Assembly: GCF_010858045.1 (NCBI RefSeq)
Contig: NZ_JAAGVC010000005.1
Span: 203,088-267,087, forward strand
Source of the DNA: Nocardia cyriacigeorgica
GTDB taxonomy: Bacteria > Actinomycetota > Actinomycetes > Mycobacteriales > Mycobacteriaceae
Direction of reading: 5' to 3'
DNA length: 64,000 nucleotides
Part shown: piece by piece, positions 19,138-29,489 of the stretch
How positions within the stretch are numbered: position 1 is the first letter of the stretch
How the letters are laid out: every line of letters begins with the position of its first letter
Notes under the pieces: model-generated
Databases searched by the model: none
Told to the model about the DNA's origin: nothing
What the model saw: only the letters and a program-made list of their open reading frames with translations
Made by a program: the position numbers and the translations under genes

Positions 19138-19701
19138 TCAGTCCTCGCTGGAACGGGTATCGCCGGTGCCGGGCGAGGCGCCACCGCTGTCGCGGGCCGA
19201 GTCGCCGGTGTCGCGCGAACCGCCCGCGTGCGGGGTCGGGCCGCCGGTGCTCCGTTTCGGGCCGCCGTATCCGCCGTAGCCGCGCATCTGATCGCGCAAC
19301 GCCCCCGACACCACACCGGACATCCACGAGTTCAGCGATTGCCCACTCTGTGCCGCGGCCTCCTCGGCACGCGACTTCAGCTGTTCCACCAGACGCAGGG
19401 TGACCCGGCTGATATCGCCGGTCATCTCCTCGAAAGTGGGGTGCTCGGAGTCGGTGGCCGAATTGTTGCGGACATCGGCCGTGACGTTCGTGCCGTCCAT
19501 CGAGACATGCACGGTGCGGTCACCGAGCGCTGCGCTGACCTCGGCGGCCATATCGGACAGCGCCGACAACAGCACCAGCCGCGTCGAACTCTCCACGGCC
19601 GCGGCCAGGGCGGCGGCCGTGGCCTGGGTTTTCTCGTCGCCGAGAGCTGCCGCTGCGATCAGATCGGCGCGGAGTCGGGCGGTGTATGTGTCCAGATCCA
19701 T
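19138..19701 (-). CDS. HicB-like ribbon-helix-helix protein with a disordered Gly-rich tail
   Basis: I start at ATG 19701 (MDLDTYTARLRADLIAAAAL). The 187-residue protein has an N-terminal helical domain (about 1-80), a ribbon-helix-helix region at about 95-150 (ISRVTLRLVEQLKSRAEEAA then GQSLNSWMSGVVSGAL), and a low-complexity Gly/Ser/Thr tail. It resembles actinobacterial proteins annotated as HicB-type antitoxin-like. No HicA toxin or other small partner lies beside it, so it is more likely a stand-alone regulator. A perfect 11-bp inverted repeat lies directly upstream and is a candidate operator for it. Confidence 0.75.
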   Translation of the reverse strand: MDLDTYTARLRADLIAAAALGDEKTQATAAALAAAVESSTRLVLLSALSDMAAEVSAALGDRTVHVSMDGTNVTADVRNNSATDSEHPTFEEMTGDISRVTLRLVEQLKSRAEEAAAQSGQSLNSWMSGVVSGALRDQMRGYGGYGGPKRSTGGPTPHAGGSRDTGDSARDSGGASPGTGDTRSSED

Positions 19702-19710
19702 GACATCAGT

Positions 19711-19754
19711 GTGACGCCAAAGGTGATGTCGTTCAAGCAACGATTTGGCGTCAC
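19711..19754. promoter_or_regulatory. Perfect 11-bp inverted repeat upstream of the HicB-like gene
   Basis: GTGACGCCAAA at 19711-19721 is mirrored exactly by TTTGGCGTCAC at 19744-19754, with a 22-nt spacer. The spacer holds a smaller dyad (TCGTT, 5 nt, AACGA). The nearer arm lies 9 bp from the start codon of the minus-strand gene, so binding there would cover its promoter. Ribbon-helix-helix proteins typically bind such repeated operators. Confidence 0.6.
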
Positions 19755-19848
19755 CGCGACGCTATGAGACGGGTATCATGTGCCCGGCGTCTCCGAACGG
19801 CGACGAGGGTGTCGAGGGTGCATCCCGGACCGGGTAGCCTTTCTGACC

Positions 19849-22851
<3,003 letters not shown>

Positions 22852-22862
22852 ATCTCGCGGCG

Positions 22863-22897
22863 AACCCGTCGGACGAGCACTCGTCCGGCGGGTTTTC
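22863..22897 (+). terminator. Terminator after rnj
   Basis: A 14-bp stem (AACCCGTCGGACGA / TCGTCCGGCGGGTT, one T-G pair) around a 4-nt loop is followed by TTTTCTGTTG. It ends the dapA-rnj unit. Confidence 0.88.
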
Positions 22898-23063
22898 TGT
22901 TGCCTGCCGCACGCCACGACGGTGTGTCGGCGTGTCCGATGTCGCGGTCCGGTGCATGATGAACCCCATCACCTGGGCATTCGCCCCGCTCATCCGCACA
23001 AGTTACAGGCGATACCAGTGTTGCGGATGGTCCAGATGGTGCGTTTACGGCTAGCCTGAGTTC

Positions 23064-25691
23064 ATGGCAGGTAAGTCCCGCAGCACCACTACGACACGTG
23101 CGCGGGCGGGATCGGCACGGGGGCGGACAACGGCGGCCTCCAATCGTTCGGCGACGAACCCATCTCGTTCGGCGACTCGCACCGGTTCGGCCGGCCGTGG
23201 CCGCACCTCAGCGGCTCGCGGCCGCGCTTCGGCCGGGCGGGTTCGCGCCTCGGGCGCGCGACGTCCCGCGCGCCGCCGGTCCGACACCGCACCACTGGCC
23301 GTCATCGGGCGCGGGATCAGCGGCGGCTGGACCATGCTGGCGCGCGGGCTCGGAGCCACCACCCGCACGCTGAGCCGGGCGGGGGAGATCGAGCACGGGC
23401 ACCGCCGCGACGGGATCGCGCTGGCATTGATCGCTCTCAGCGGCGTCATCGCGGCCGCGGTGTGGCTCTCGGCGGGCGGCCCGATCGGACACTTCGTCGA
23501 GGACGTGATCCGTGCGGTATCGGGGTCGGCCTCGGCGGCACTGCCGTTCGTCGCCGCCGGCATCGCCCTGGTGCTGATGCGTACCGAACCGCATCCGGAG
23601 ATCCGGCCCCGGCTGGTGCTCGGCGGGTTGCTCGTGGGGCTGCCGATGCTCGGGCTCTGGCATATCGCCGCGGGCGCCCCGACCGACGCGCACGGCCGGT
23701 CGCGCGCGGCCGGTTTCGTCGGGTTCGTGGTCGGTGGCCCACTCACCGACGGGCTGACGGCGTGGTTGTCGGTGCCGATCCTGTTGCTGGCCATCGTCTT
23801 CGGTGTCCTGCTGGTCACCGGCACCACCGTGCGCGAGGTGCCCGCCCTGTTCCGGCACTACTTCGGCACCGCGAGCGGTGGCGACGAATACGACGATTAC
23901 GACCCCGACTTCGCCTCCGGTGGCTACGACGCGGACGGCTTCCCGCTCACCCGCGGCGGTTCCCGTCGTCGTGGCCGCACACCCGAGGAGAACTACCCGA
24001 CCGACGAGTTCGCCGGCTCCGACGCCGTTACTGAATCGCTGGGCGAACCGCCGCTGCGCGACGCCAAGCCGATCGCCACCGACGTCCCGGCCGAACCACC
24101 CAAGCCCAAGGCCAAGCCGAAGCCGGCCAAGGTCGTCGACCAGACTCCGCCGCCGCCGAAGGAACCGGAGTTCGTCACCGACCGGGTCATCGAAGGCGAT
24201 TACACGCTGCCGCCGATGAGCCTGCTCACCGACGGGGAACCGCCCAAGAAGCGCAGCGCCGCCAACGAATCGATGATCGAGGCGATCACCGAGGTGCTGG
24301 TGCAATTCAAGATCGACGCCGCGGTCACCGGTTTCGTGCGCGGACCGACGGTCACCCGGTACGAGGTCGAACTCGGGCCCGGTGTGAAGGTCGAGAAGAT
24401 CACCGCCCTCGCCCGCAATATCGCCTACGCGGTCGCCACCGAGAACGTCCGCCTGCTCGCGCCGATCCCCGGCAAGTCGGCCGTCGGCATCGAGGTGCCC
24501 AACTCCGATCGCGAACTCGTGCGCCTCGCCGATGTGCTCAAGGCGCCGTCGACCCGCAACGATCACCATCCGCTGGTGATCGGGCTCGGCAAGAACATCG
24601 AAGGCGAGTTCCTGGCCGCGAACCTGGCCAAGATGCCGCATCTGCTGGTGGCCGGTTCCACCGGCTCCGGTAAGTCGAGCTTCGTGAACTCGATGCTGGT
24701 CTCACTGTTGCAGCGGGCCACCCCGGAGGAGGTCAGGATGATCCTGATCGACCCGAAGATGGTGGAACTGACGCCCTACGAGGGCATTCCGCATCTGATC
24801 ACGCCCATCATCACCCAGCCGAAGAAGGCGGCGGCCGCGCTGGCCTGGCTGGTGGAGGAGATGGAGCAGCGCTACCAGGACATGCAGGCCAACAAGGTGC
24901 GCCATATCGACGACTTCAACAAGAAGGTGAAGTCGGGTGCGATCACCGCGCCGCTGGGCAGCGAACGGGTCTACCGCCCGTACCCGTACATCTTGGCGAT
25001 CGTGGACGAGCTGGCCGACCTGATGATGACGGCCCCGCGCGACGTCGAGGATGCGATCGTGCGGATCACCCAGAAGGCGCGTGCCGCGGGCATTCACCTG
25101 GTGTTGGCGACGCAGCGGCCGTCGGTGGACGTGGTGACGGGTCTGATCAAGACCAATGTGCCCTCGCGGCTGGCGTTCGCGACGTCCTCGCTCACCGATT
25201 CGCGCGTGATCCTGGACCAGCCGGGCGCGGAGAAGCTGATCGGTATGGGTGACGGCCTGTTCCTGCCGATGGGCGCGGGTAAGCCGACCCGCTTGCAGGG
25301 CGCCTACATCAGCGATGAGGAGATCCACGCCGTCGTCGAATTCACCAAGAACCAGGCCGAACCCGAGTACACCGAGGGCGTCACCGCGGCCAAGGCGGGG
25401 GAGAAGAAGGACGTCGACCCCGACATCGGCGACGATCTGGACCTGTTCTTGCAGGCGGTGGAGCTGGTGGTCACCTCACAGTTCGGTTCCACCTCGATGT
25501 TGCAGCGCAAGCTGCGGGTCGGATTCGCCAAGGCAGGCCGGCTCATGGACCTGATGGAGACCCGCAACGTCGTCGGGCCGAGCGAGGGTTCCAAGGCGCG
25601 TGATGTGCTGGTGAAACCGGATGAGCTCGAAGGGCTGCTGTGGTCGATCCGCGGCGGTGGGGACGAGCCGCCGCCGGAGGCCGAGGACTGA
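23064..25691 (+). CDS. ftsK: FtsK/SpoIIIE-type DNA translocase
   Basis: An 875-residue septal DNA pump. A basic Arg/Ala/Thr-rich tail (1-75) precedes four membrane helices (about 110-260), then an acidic and Pro/Lys-rich linker (about 270-395). The motor has GPTVTRYEVELGPGVKVEKI, the Walker A loop AGSTGSGKSSFVNSML near residue 530, and Walker B YILAIVDELADLMM near 650. The C-terminal gamma winged helix (SQFGSTSMLQRKLRVGFAKA) reads polarity sequences. It moves chromosome ends through the division septum and helps dimer resolution. It converges with the minus-strand tRNA array. Confidence 0.95.
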   Translation: MAGKSRSTTTTRARAGSARGRTTAASNRSATNPSRSATRTGSAGRGRTSAARGRASAGRVRASGARRPARRRSDTAPLAVIGRGISGGWTMLARGLGATTRTLSRAGEIEHGHRRDGIALALIALSGVIAAAVWLSAGGPIGHFVEDVIRAVSGSASAALPFVAAGIALVLMRTEPHPEIRPRLVLGGLLVGLPMLGLWHIAAGAPTDAHGRSRAAGFVGFVVGGPLTDGLTAWLSVPILLLAIVFGVLLVTGTTVREVPALFRHYFGTASGGDEYDDYDPDFASGGYDADGFPLTRGGSRRRGRTPEENYPTDEFAGSDAVTESLGEPPLRDAKPIATDVPAEPPKPKAKPKPAKVVDQTPPPPKEPEFVTDRVIEGDYTLPPMSLLTDGEPPKKRSAANESMIEAITEVLVQFKIDAAVTGFVRGPTVTRYEVELGPGVKVEKITALARNIAYAVATENVRLLAPIPGKSAVGIEVPNSDRELVRLADVLKAPSTRNDHHPLVIGLGKNIEGEFLAANLAKMPHLLVAGSTGSGKSSFVNSMLVSLLQRATPEEVRMILIDPKMVELTPYEGIPHLITPIITQPKKAAAALAWLVEEMEQRYQDMQANKVRHIDDFNKKVKSGAITAPLGSERVYRPYPYILAIVDELADLMMTAPRDVEDAIVRITQKARAAGIHLVLATQRPSVDVVTGLIKTNVPSRLAFATSSLTDSRVILDQPGAEKLIGMGDGLFLPMGAGKPTRLQGAYISDEEIHAVVEFTKNQAEPEYTEGVTAAKAGEKKDVDPDIGDDLDLFLQAVELVVTSQFGSTSMLQRKLRVGFAKAGRLMDLMETRNVVGPSEGSKARDVLVKPDELEGLLWSIRGGGDEPPPEAED

Positions 25692-25777
25692 TCGGTGCCC
25701 CGGTTCGGAAGGTTTGCTCTGGCCGAACCGCCGCGTGCGGTGCACGTGCGGGATCGGACGAGGAGTGACCTCCGTCG

Positions 25778-25844
25778 GAGCTCACCGTGGAGTCGAACCA
25801 CGCGACCGGGCCTTATGAGAGCCCGGCGGCAACCTGCGTGAGCC
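25778..25844 (-). tRNA. tRNA-like element with Met (CAT) anticodon and a shortened D-arm; possibly a pseudo-tRNA
   Basis: Read on the minus strand, a 7-bp acceptor stem (GGCTCAC/GTGAGCT, one G-T pair), an anticodon stem (GGGCT/GGCCC, extendable to 7 bp) with loop CTCATAA, and a perfect 5-bp T-stem (CGTGG/CCACG) with canonical loop TTCGACT can be folded. Between acceptor and anticodon stem only 13 nt remain, where about 19-21 are normal; at most a 3-bp mini-hairpin (GCA-GGT-TGC) fits. Total length is 67 nt, the discriminator is C, and no CCA is encoded. It is third in a tRNA array after Tyr and Arg. It may be a decayed elongator tRNA-Met or a functional non-canonical RNA. Confidence 0.55.
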
Positions 25845-25877
25845 ATGGGCCGAAGGCTGGACAGCATTCGGCCCGCG

Positions 25878-25950
25878 TGCGCTCGGGAGGATTCGAACCT
25901 CCAGCCCTCTGAGTCGTAGTCAGATGCTCTGTCCGTTGAGCTACGAGCGC
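25878..25950 (-). tRNA. tRNA-Arg (ACG)
   Basis: A complete cloverleaf on the minus strand: acceptor GCGCTCG/CGAGCGC, D-stem GCTC/GAGC, anticodon stem TCTGA/TCAGA with loop CTACGAC (anticodon ACG), T-arm GGAGG-TTCGAAT-CCTCC, discriminator A. It is 73 nt with no encoded CCA. The first anticodon A would be converted to inosine, reading CGN arginine codons. Confidence 0.95.
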
Positions 25951-25975
25951 GAAGAATTACGCGGCAATGAATATG

Positions 25976-26058
25976 TGGCAGCAGGAGGATTCGAACCTCC
26001 GATGGCGTAATGCACCTGATTTACAGTCAGGCCCTTTCGTCCGCTCGGGCATACTGCC
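25976..26058 (-). tRNA. tRNA-Tyr (GTA)
   Basis: A class II tRNA on the minus strand with acceptor GGCAGTA/TGCTGCC, anticodon stem CCTGA/TCAGG with loop CTGTAAA (anticodon GTA), a long variable arm (about TGCATTACGCCATC) and T-arm GGAGG-TTCGAAT-CCTCC. It is 83 nt, discriminator A, no encoded CCA. It is first in the array, 25 nt ahead of tRNA-Arg. Confidence 0.95.
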
Positions 26059-26089
26059 GCAATTTCTGCGCACCATTGATGTGCACACG

Positions 26090-26128
26090 AAAAAAGGGCC
26101 ATTCCTGGCTTTCGCCGTGGAATGACCC
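26090..26128 (-). terminator. Strong minus-strand terminator ahead of the tRNA array
   Basis: Read on the minus strand, GGGTCATTCC and GGAATGGCCC form a 10-bp stem (one T-G pair) with a 13-nt loop, followed by six T residues. It ends a minus-strand transcript coming from upstream of 26152 and separates it from tRNA-Tyr. Its existence argues that something short is transcribed there. Confidence 0.92.
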
Positions 26129-26151
26129 CTGCCGGATCCGAAAAGGTCTGG

Positions 26152-26280
26152 CTAGGGGCTGCTCCGGGCGCGAGCGAGGCCATCCGCGTACGGCATGGCT
26201 TCGGGCAGGACGAATGCGCCGCTCCGGCGTGCGACGCCGAGCCGGCACATCTGCCGCTCGTGAATGCGCTGCACGTTCAT
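26152..26280 (-). CDS. Putative 42-residue protein of unknown function
   Basis: ATG 26280 on the minus strand opens a 42-codon frame (begins MNVQRIHERQMCRLGVARRS, ends GLARARSSP). AAAGG lies about 8 nt upstream of the start. The peptide is basic, has one Cys and no membrane helix. It lies 56 nt behind an ECF-type promoter and 23 nt ahead of a strong terminator, so the unit is complete. I do not recognise the peptide; the transcript could also work as a small RNA. Confidence 0.5.
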   Translation of the reverse strand: MNVQRIHERQMCRLGVARRSGAFVLPEAMPYADGLARARSSP

Positions 26281-26335
26281 GGTTCCGGCCTTTCGCCTGT
26301 CGTGTTGGTACCGGGGGAGTTTCGATGACGGCTAC

Positions 26336-26360
26336 AACGGTAGCACCCGAATTATGTTCC
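26336..26360 (-). promoter_or_regulatory. ECF (SigE/SigH-type) promoter for the small minus-strand unit
   Basis: On the minus strand GGAACA (26355-26360) and GTT (26336-26338) are separated by 16 nt. This matches the GGAAY-N16-18-cGTT pattern of mycobacterial SigE/SigH promoters. It lies about 56 nt upstream of the putative start codon at 26280. Confidence 0.55.
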
Positions 26361-26747
26361 AGAAAAGAGTTTTTCGGCGGCGAGTATTTCTTTGTCCGCG
26401 CGCCGGACTGTCGACCGGCGCTTTCGGCCCGGCGCTGTCGGGCGCGCCATCTCGGCCCGGTTCCGGTGGATGTAGGACAACGAGCGCAGCCACGTGCACC
26501 CGACGCCGCACGGCGATCGTGCGGTGGCGAGGCCGGCCGCGGCCGCTGCGGTCTGCGTAGCCGACGTGATGTCCTGACGCGTGTGGGCCGGTGCACCGCC
26601 GGCCCCGGTGCACGAGACGGACATCACGGCGCGCGGTGACCTGCGCGGGATGTGAAATCATGGTGAGCAACCAGCCCGCAAGCCGAGCGAAACGGGCAAA
26701 TCGGGCATGATTGACGCCATGAGTCTTACTGCCGATCGGAGCGCACC
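26361..26747 (+). other. Non-coding region upstream of terC
   Basis: I see no convincing gene in this stretch; frames that are open in it look like GC-driven chance. It carries the terC promoter region and, at 26565-26628, a self-complementary element listed separately. Just upstream of terC there is TTGACG at 26713-26718 but no convincing -10 box. TerC genes in some bacteria follow a manganese (yybP-ykoY) riboswitch; I do not see its conserved blocks here. Confidence 0.5.
26565..26628. other. Long imperfect hairpin upstream of terC
   Basis: CGTGATGTCC at 26565-26574 is mirrored by GGACATCACG at 26619-26628. Nested inside, GTGCACCG at 26591-26598 pairs with CGGTGCAC at 26606-26613. The result is an outer 10-bp and an inner 8-bp stem joined by an asymmetric internal loop. 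It may be a structured leader, an operator pair, or a small RNA. Confidence 0.5.
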
Positions 26748-27734
26748 ATGCAGGTGACCGCGCTGGAATGGGGGATCACCGTCGCGGTGATCCTCGGTTT
26801 GTTCGTCTTCGACTTCTTCGCCCACGTACGCACACCGCACGAACCGACCTTCCGTGAGTCCGGCTTCTGGTCGGCGGTCTACATCGGCCTCGCACTGGCC
26901 TTCGGTGGTTTCATCGCCTGGAAGTGGGGCGGGACCTACGCCGGGGAGTACTACGCGGGCTTCGTCACCGAGAAGGCGCTCTCGGTGGACAACCTGTTCG
27001 TGTTCTTGATCATCATGTCCACCTTCGCGGTGCCACGGATCTACCAGCAGAAGGTGCTGCTCATCGGCATCGTGGTGGCCTTGGTCATGCGCGGTGTGTT
27101 CATCGCCGTCGGCGCGGCCGCGATCAGCGCGTTCAGTTGGGTGTTCTACCTGTTCGGCCTGTTCCTGGTCTACACCGCGGTCAAGCTGCTGCGCGAGAGC
27201 GGACACGAGGTCGAGGAGGAGCAGAAACGCGACAGTCGCATCGTCGCGCTGACCAAGAAGCTGGTGCCGACCACCGACGAATACGACGGCGACAAGCTGC
27301 TCACCAAGATCAACGGCCGGCGCGCGGTCACCCCGATGCTGCTGGCGCTGCTGGCGATCGGCTTCGCCGACCTGCTGTTCGCGCTTGACTCCATCCCCGC
27401 CATCTACGGCCTCACCGAACAGCCCTACATCGTGTTCGTGGCGAACGCCTTCGCGCTGATGGGCCTGCGTCAGCTGTACTTCCTGATCGGCGGCCTGCTC
27501 GACCGGCTGGTGTACCTGTCCTACGGGCTGTCGGCCATCCTGGCCTTCATCGGTGTGAAGCTGGTGCTGCACGCCCTGCACGAGAACACGCTGCCGTTCA
27601 TCAACGGCGGTGAGCACGTGTCGGTGCCGGAGATCTCCACCGCGTTCTCGCTGTCGGTCATCATCGGCATCCTGGTGGTGGCGACGGTGGCGAGCCTGCT
27701 GCGCACCAAGCAGACCAAACAGGCGGCAAAGTAG
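26748..27734 (+). CDS. TerC-family integral membrane protein
   Basis: A 328-residue membrane protein with about nine helices. The acidic intramembrane motifs of the family are visible: EKALSVDNLFVFLIIM near residue 75 and FADLLFALDSIPAIYGLT near 205, then [20 protein letters not shown]. TerC/Alx proteins are linked to manganese export, to metal loading of exported enzymes and to tellurite resistance. It is monocistronic and converges on a YciI-family gene across a long hairpin. A metal-export role is the best inference. Confidence 0.9.
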   Translation: MQVTALEWGITVAVILGLFVFDFFAHVRTPHEPTFRESGFWSAVYIGLALAFGGFIAWKWGGTYAGEYYAGFVTEKALSVDNLFVFLIIMSTFAVPRIYQQKVLLIGIVVALVMRGVFIAVGAAAISAFSWVFYLFGLFLVYTAVKLLRESGHEVEEEQKRDSRIVALTKKLVPTTDEYDGDKLLTKINGRRAVTPMLLALLAIGFADLLFALDSIPAIYGLTEQPYIVFVANAFALMGLRQLYFLIGGLLDRLVYLSYGLSAILAFIGVKLVLHALHENTLPFINGGEHVSVPEISTAFSLSVIIGILVVATVASLLRTKQTKQAAK

Positions 27735-27741
27735 TGGCAAC

Positions 27742-27779
27742 CCGGTGGTGCCGGTCGGTTTCCCGGCCGGCACCACCGG
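27742..27779. terminator. Hairpin between convergent terC and YciI-family gene
   Basis: CCGGTGGTGCCGG and CCGGCACCACCGG form a perfect 13-bp stem with a 12-nt loop. It lies 7 bp after the terC stop and 3 bp before the stop of the minus-strand gene, so it can serve both directions. No U-run is present. Confidence 0.8.
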
Positions 27780-27782
27780 TGC

Positions 27783-28070
27783 TCATACCTGGCTCATGGC
27801 TCCGAAGATGGGCAGCCATTCATTGACCCTGACCTCGGTGATCAGGTTCTTGCGAGCGAACGGATCCTCGGCCAGCAGGGTGCGCAGCGCGGTCTCGTCG
27901 ACGGCCCGGAACACCAGCAGGGCGCCCGAACCGTCCGGATACGGCCCGCTGGTCAGCAGCGTGCCTTCGGCCAGCCGATCGGCCAGCCAGCCGCGATGCT
28001 CGGGACGATGCTCGTCGCGCCCGGGCACGGTCTCGGCGGTGTAGGTGTAGTGGACGGCGAACAGCGGCAC
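27783..28070 (-). CDS. YciI-family protein
   Basis: A 95-residue protein from a GTG start. It has the YciI pattern: VHYTYTAETVPGRDEHRPEH with the conserved His, then GTLLTSGPYPDGSGALLVF and AEDPFARKNLITEVRVNEWL with the family DPF motif. The fold is a ferredoxin-like dimer. Some relatives are hydrolases or fused to larger enzymes; no specific activity can be assigned. It lies 37 bp downstream of argA and may be co-transcribed with it. Confidence 0.85.
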   Translation of the reverse strand: MPLFAVHYTYTAETVPGRDEHRPEHRGWLADRLAEGTLLTSGPYPDGSGALLVFRAVDETALRTLLAEDPFARKNLITEVRVNEWLPIFGAMSQV

Positions 28071-28107
28071 GTCGGATCGCTTTCTGTCGAAGGTGGGCGG
28101 GAGCCGC

Positions 28108-28722
28108 TCAGAGCGTGAGCAGCATCCGGGTGTTGCCGAGGGTGTTCGGCTTGACGTAGCTCAGGTCGAGGAATTCGGCGACGCCGGTGTCGTAGGACCG
28201 GCACATCTCGGCGTACACCTCGGCGGTCACGGGCGTGCCGTCGATCTCGACGAATCCGTGCCGGGAGAAGAACTCCACCTCGAAGGTCAGCACGAACAGC
28301 CGGCTCAGTTCCAGCTCCCTGGCCACATCGATCAGCCTGCGCACGATGAGCTTGCCCACACCCTGGCCCTTCACATCCGGGTGCACCGCCACCGTGCGAA
28401 CCTCACCCAGATCGGCCCACAACACATGCAGCGCGCCGCAACCGACCAACCGGCCGTCCTGCTCGGCAACCCAGAATTCCTGCACGGCCTCGTAGAGGTT
28501 GACCAGATTCTTTTCCAGCAGGATCCGGCCCGAATAGACGTCAACCAGGGCTTTGATCGCGGGAACGTCCGAGGTTCGGGCACGTCGCACCGTCGGGGCA
28601 CGATCATGCGCGCCTGCCGATGCGGTGGCGGGCGCGCCGGACGGCGCCGCGCCTGCGGGATCGGCGGGCACCGCGGCGGGTGCGTCGCTGGTCGAACCAC
28701 TCAGTGGTCCCCGTGAGGTCAT
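28108..28722 (-). CDS. argA: GNAT-type amino-acid N-acetyltransferase (ArgA-like)
   Basis: The 204-residue protein starts at ATG 28722 with a disordered Ala/Pro/Ser-rich segment of about 45 residues. The GNAT domain follows: VRRARTSDVPAIKALVDVYS, GALHVLWADLGEVRTVAVHP, the acetyl-CoA loop VKGQGVGKLIVRRLID, and FFSRHGFVEIDGTPVT. It closely resembles the short ArgA I recall from M. tuberculosis, which acetylates glutamate or glutamine to start arginine synthesis. The position between ftsK and pgsA is also conserved. The N-terminal extension is longer than in mycobacteria. Confidence 0.9.
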   Translation of the reverse strand: MTSRGPLSGSTSDAPAAVPADPAGAAPSGAPATASAGAHDRAPTVRRARTSDVPAIKALVDVYSGRILLEKNLVNLYEAVQEFWVAEQDGRLVGCGALHVLWADLGEVRTVAVHPDVKGQGVGKLIVRRLIDVARELELSRLFVLTFEVEFFSRHGFVEIDGTPVTAEVYAEMCRSYDTGVAEFLDLSYVKPNTLGNTRMLLTL

Positions 28723-28832
28723 GGGGTGCACAGTAGTCGGCCCCGCTACCGATAGTCTGGAGATGTGCCGCACACCCAGTCGTACCGCTCAACGCATCGC
28801 GCCGGGCAGCGCGACTGGATCCAGAGGCGGCC

Positions 28833-29489
28833 ATGAGCGTGCAACCCGAGGAAATGGATCGCGGCTGGTCCGGTCCCGCGCCGCTGCGCCCGGGTCTGGT
28901 GCCACCGCCCGCCGAGCCCGCCGTTCCGCTGTTGAACATCGCGAACGTGCTGACCATGGCCAGGATCGCGCTGGTACCGCTGTTCGTGCTCGCGCTGTTC
29001 GCCGGCGGCGGTCACGACACCGGGTGGCGGATCACCGCGGCGGCGCTGTTCGGGCTCGCCGCGATCACCGATCGCTTCGACGGGCAACTGGCCCGCAAAT
29101 ACGGCCTGGTCACCGACTTCGGCAAACTCGCCGACCCCATCGCCGACAAGGCGCTGATCGGTTCCGCGCTGATCGGGCTGTCGGTGCTGGGCGATCTGGC
29201 GTGGTGGATGACGATCGTCATCTGCGGCCGAGAGCTGGGCATCACGCTACTGCGGCTGGTGGTCGTGCGCCGCGGCGTCATCCCGGCCGGTCGCGGCGGC
29301 AAGCTGAAAACTCTGGTGCAGTCGCTGGCCATCGCGGTGCTGGTGCTGCCGCTGGCCGGTGGATTCGCCACCGCCGGGATGGCGCTGATGTGGCTGGCGC
29401 TGGTGCTGACGGTGGCCACCGGACTCGATTACGTCGGCCAGGCGGCGCGCGTGTGGTTCGCCGGATCTCCCCGTCACCGCAACGGATGA
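28833..29489 (+). CDS. pgsA: CDP-diacylglycerol-glycerol-3-phosphate 3-phosphatidyltransferase
   Basis: A 218-residue integral membrane enzyme. The CDP-alcohol phosphotransferase signature D-x2-DG-x2-AR-x8-G-x3-D-x3-D is complete in DRFDGQLARKYGLVTDFGKL and the following ADPIADK, near residues 80-105. About five membrane helices surround it. It makes phosphatidylglycerol phosphate, the precursor of phosphatidylglycerol and cardiolipin. A hydrophilic N-terminus of about 30 residues precedes the first helix. The stop overlaps cinA by 4 nt. Confidence 0.92.
   Translation: MSVQPEEMDRGWSGPAPLRPGLVPPPAEPAVPLLNIANVLTMARIALVPLFVLALFAGGGHDTGWRITAAALFGLAAITDRFDGQLARKYGLVTDFGKLADPIADKALIGSALIGLSVLGDLAWWMTIVICGRELGITLLRLVVVRRGVIPAGRGGKLKTLVQSLAIAVLVLPLAGGFATAGMALMWLALVLTVATGLDYVGQAARVWFAGSPRHRNG

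Noticed and set aside
23208..24641. A 477-codon minus-strand frame inside ftsK
   Set aside because: FtsK domains are unambiguous on the plus strand; the opposite frame shows no motif.
26010..26639. A plus-strand frame of 209 codons between tRNA-Tyr and terC
   Set aside because: It runs through the antisense of a tRNA and a terminator hairpin, and its product has no recognisable pattern.
26640..26747. A yybP-ykoY manganese riboswitch ahead of terC
   Set aside because: I could not find the conserved blocks of that riboswitch; only unrelated inverted repeats further upstream are present.
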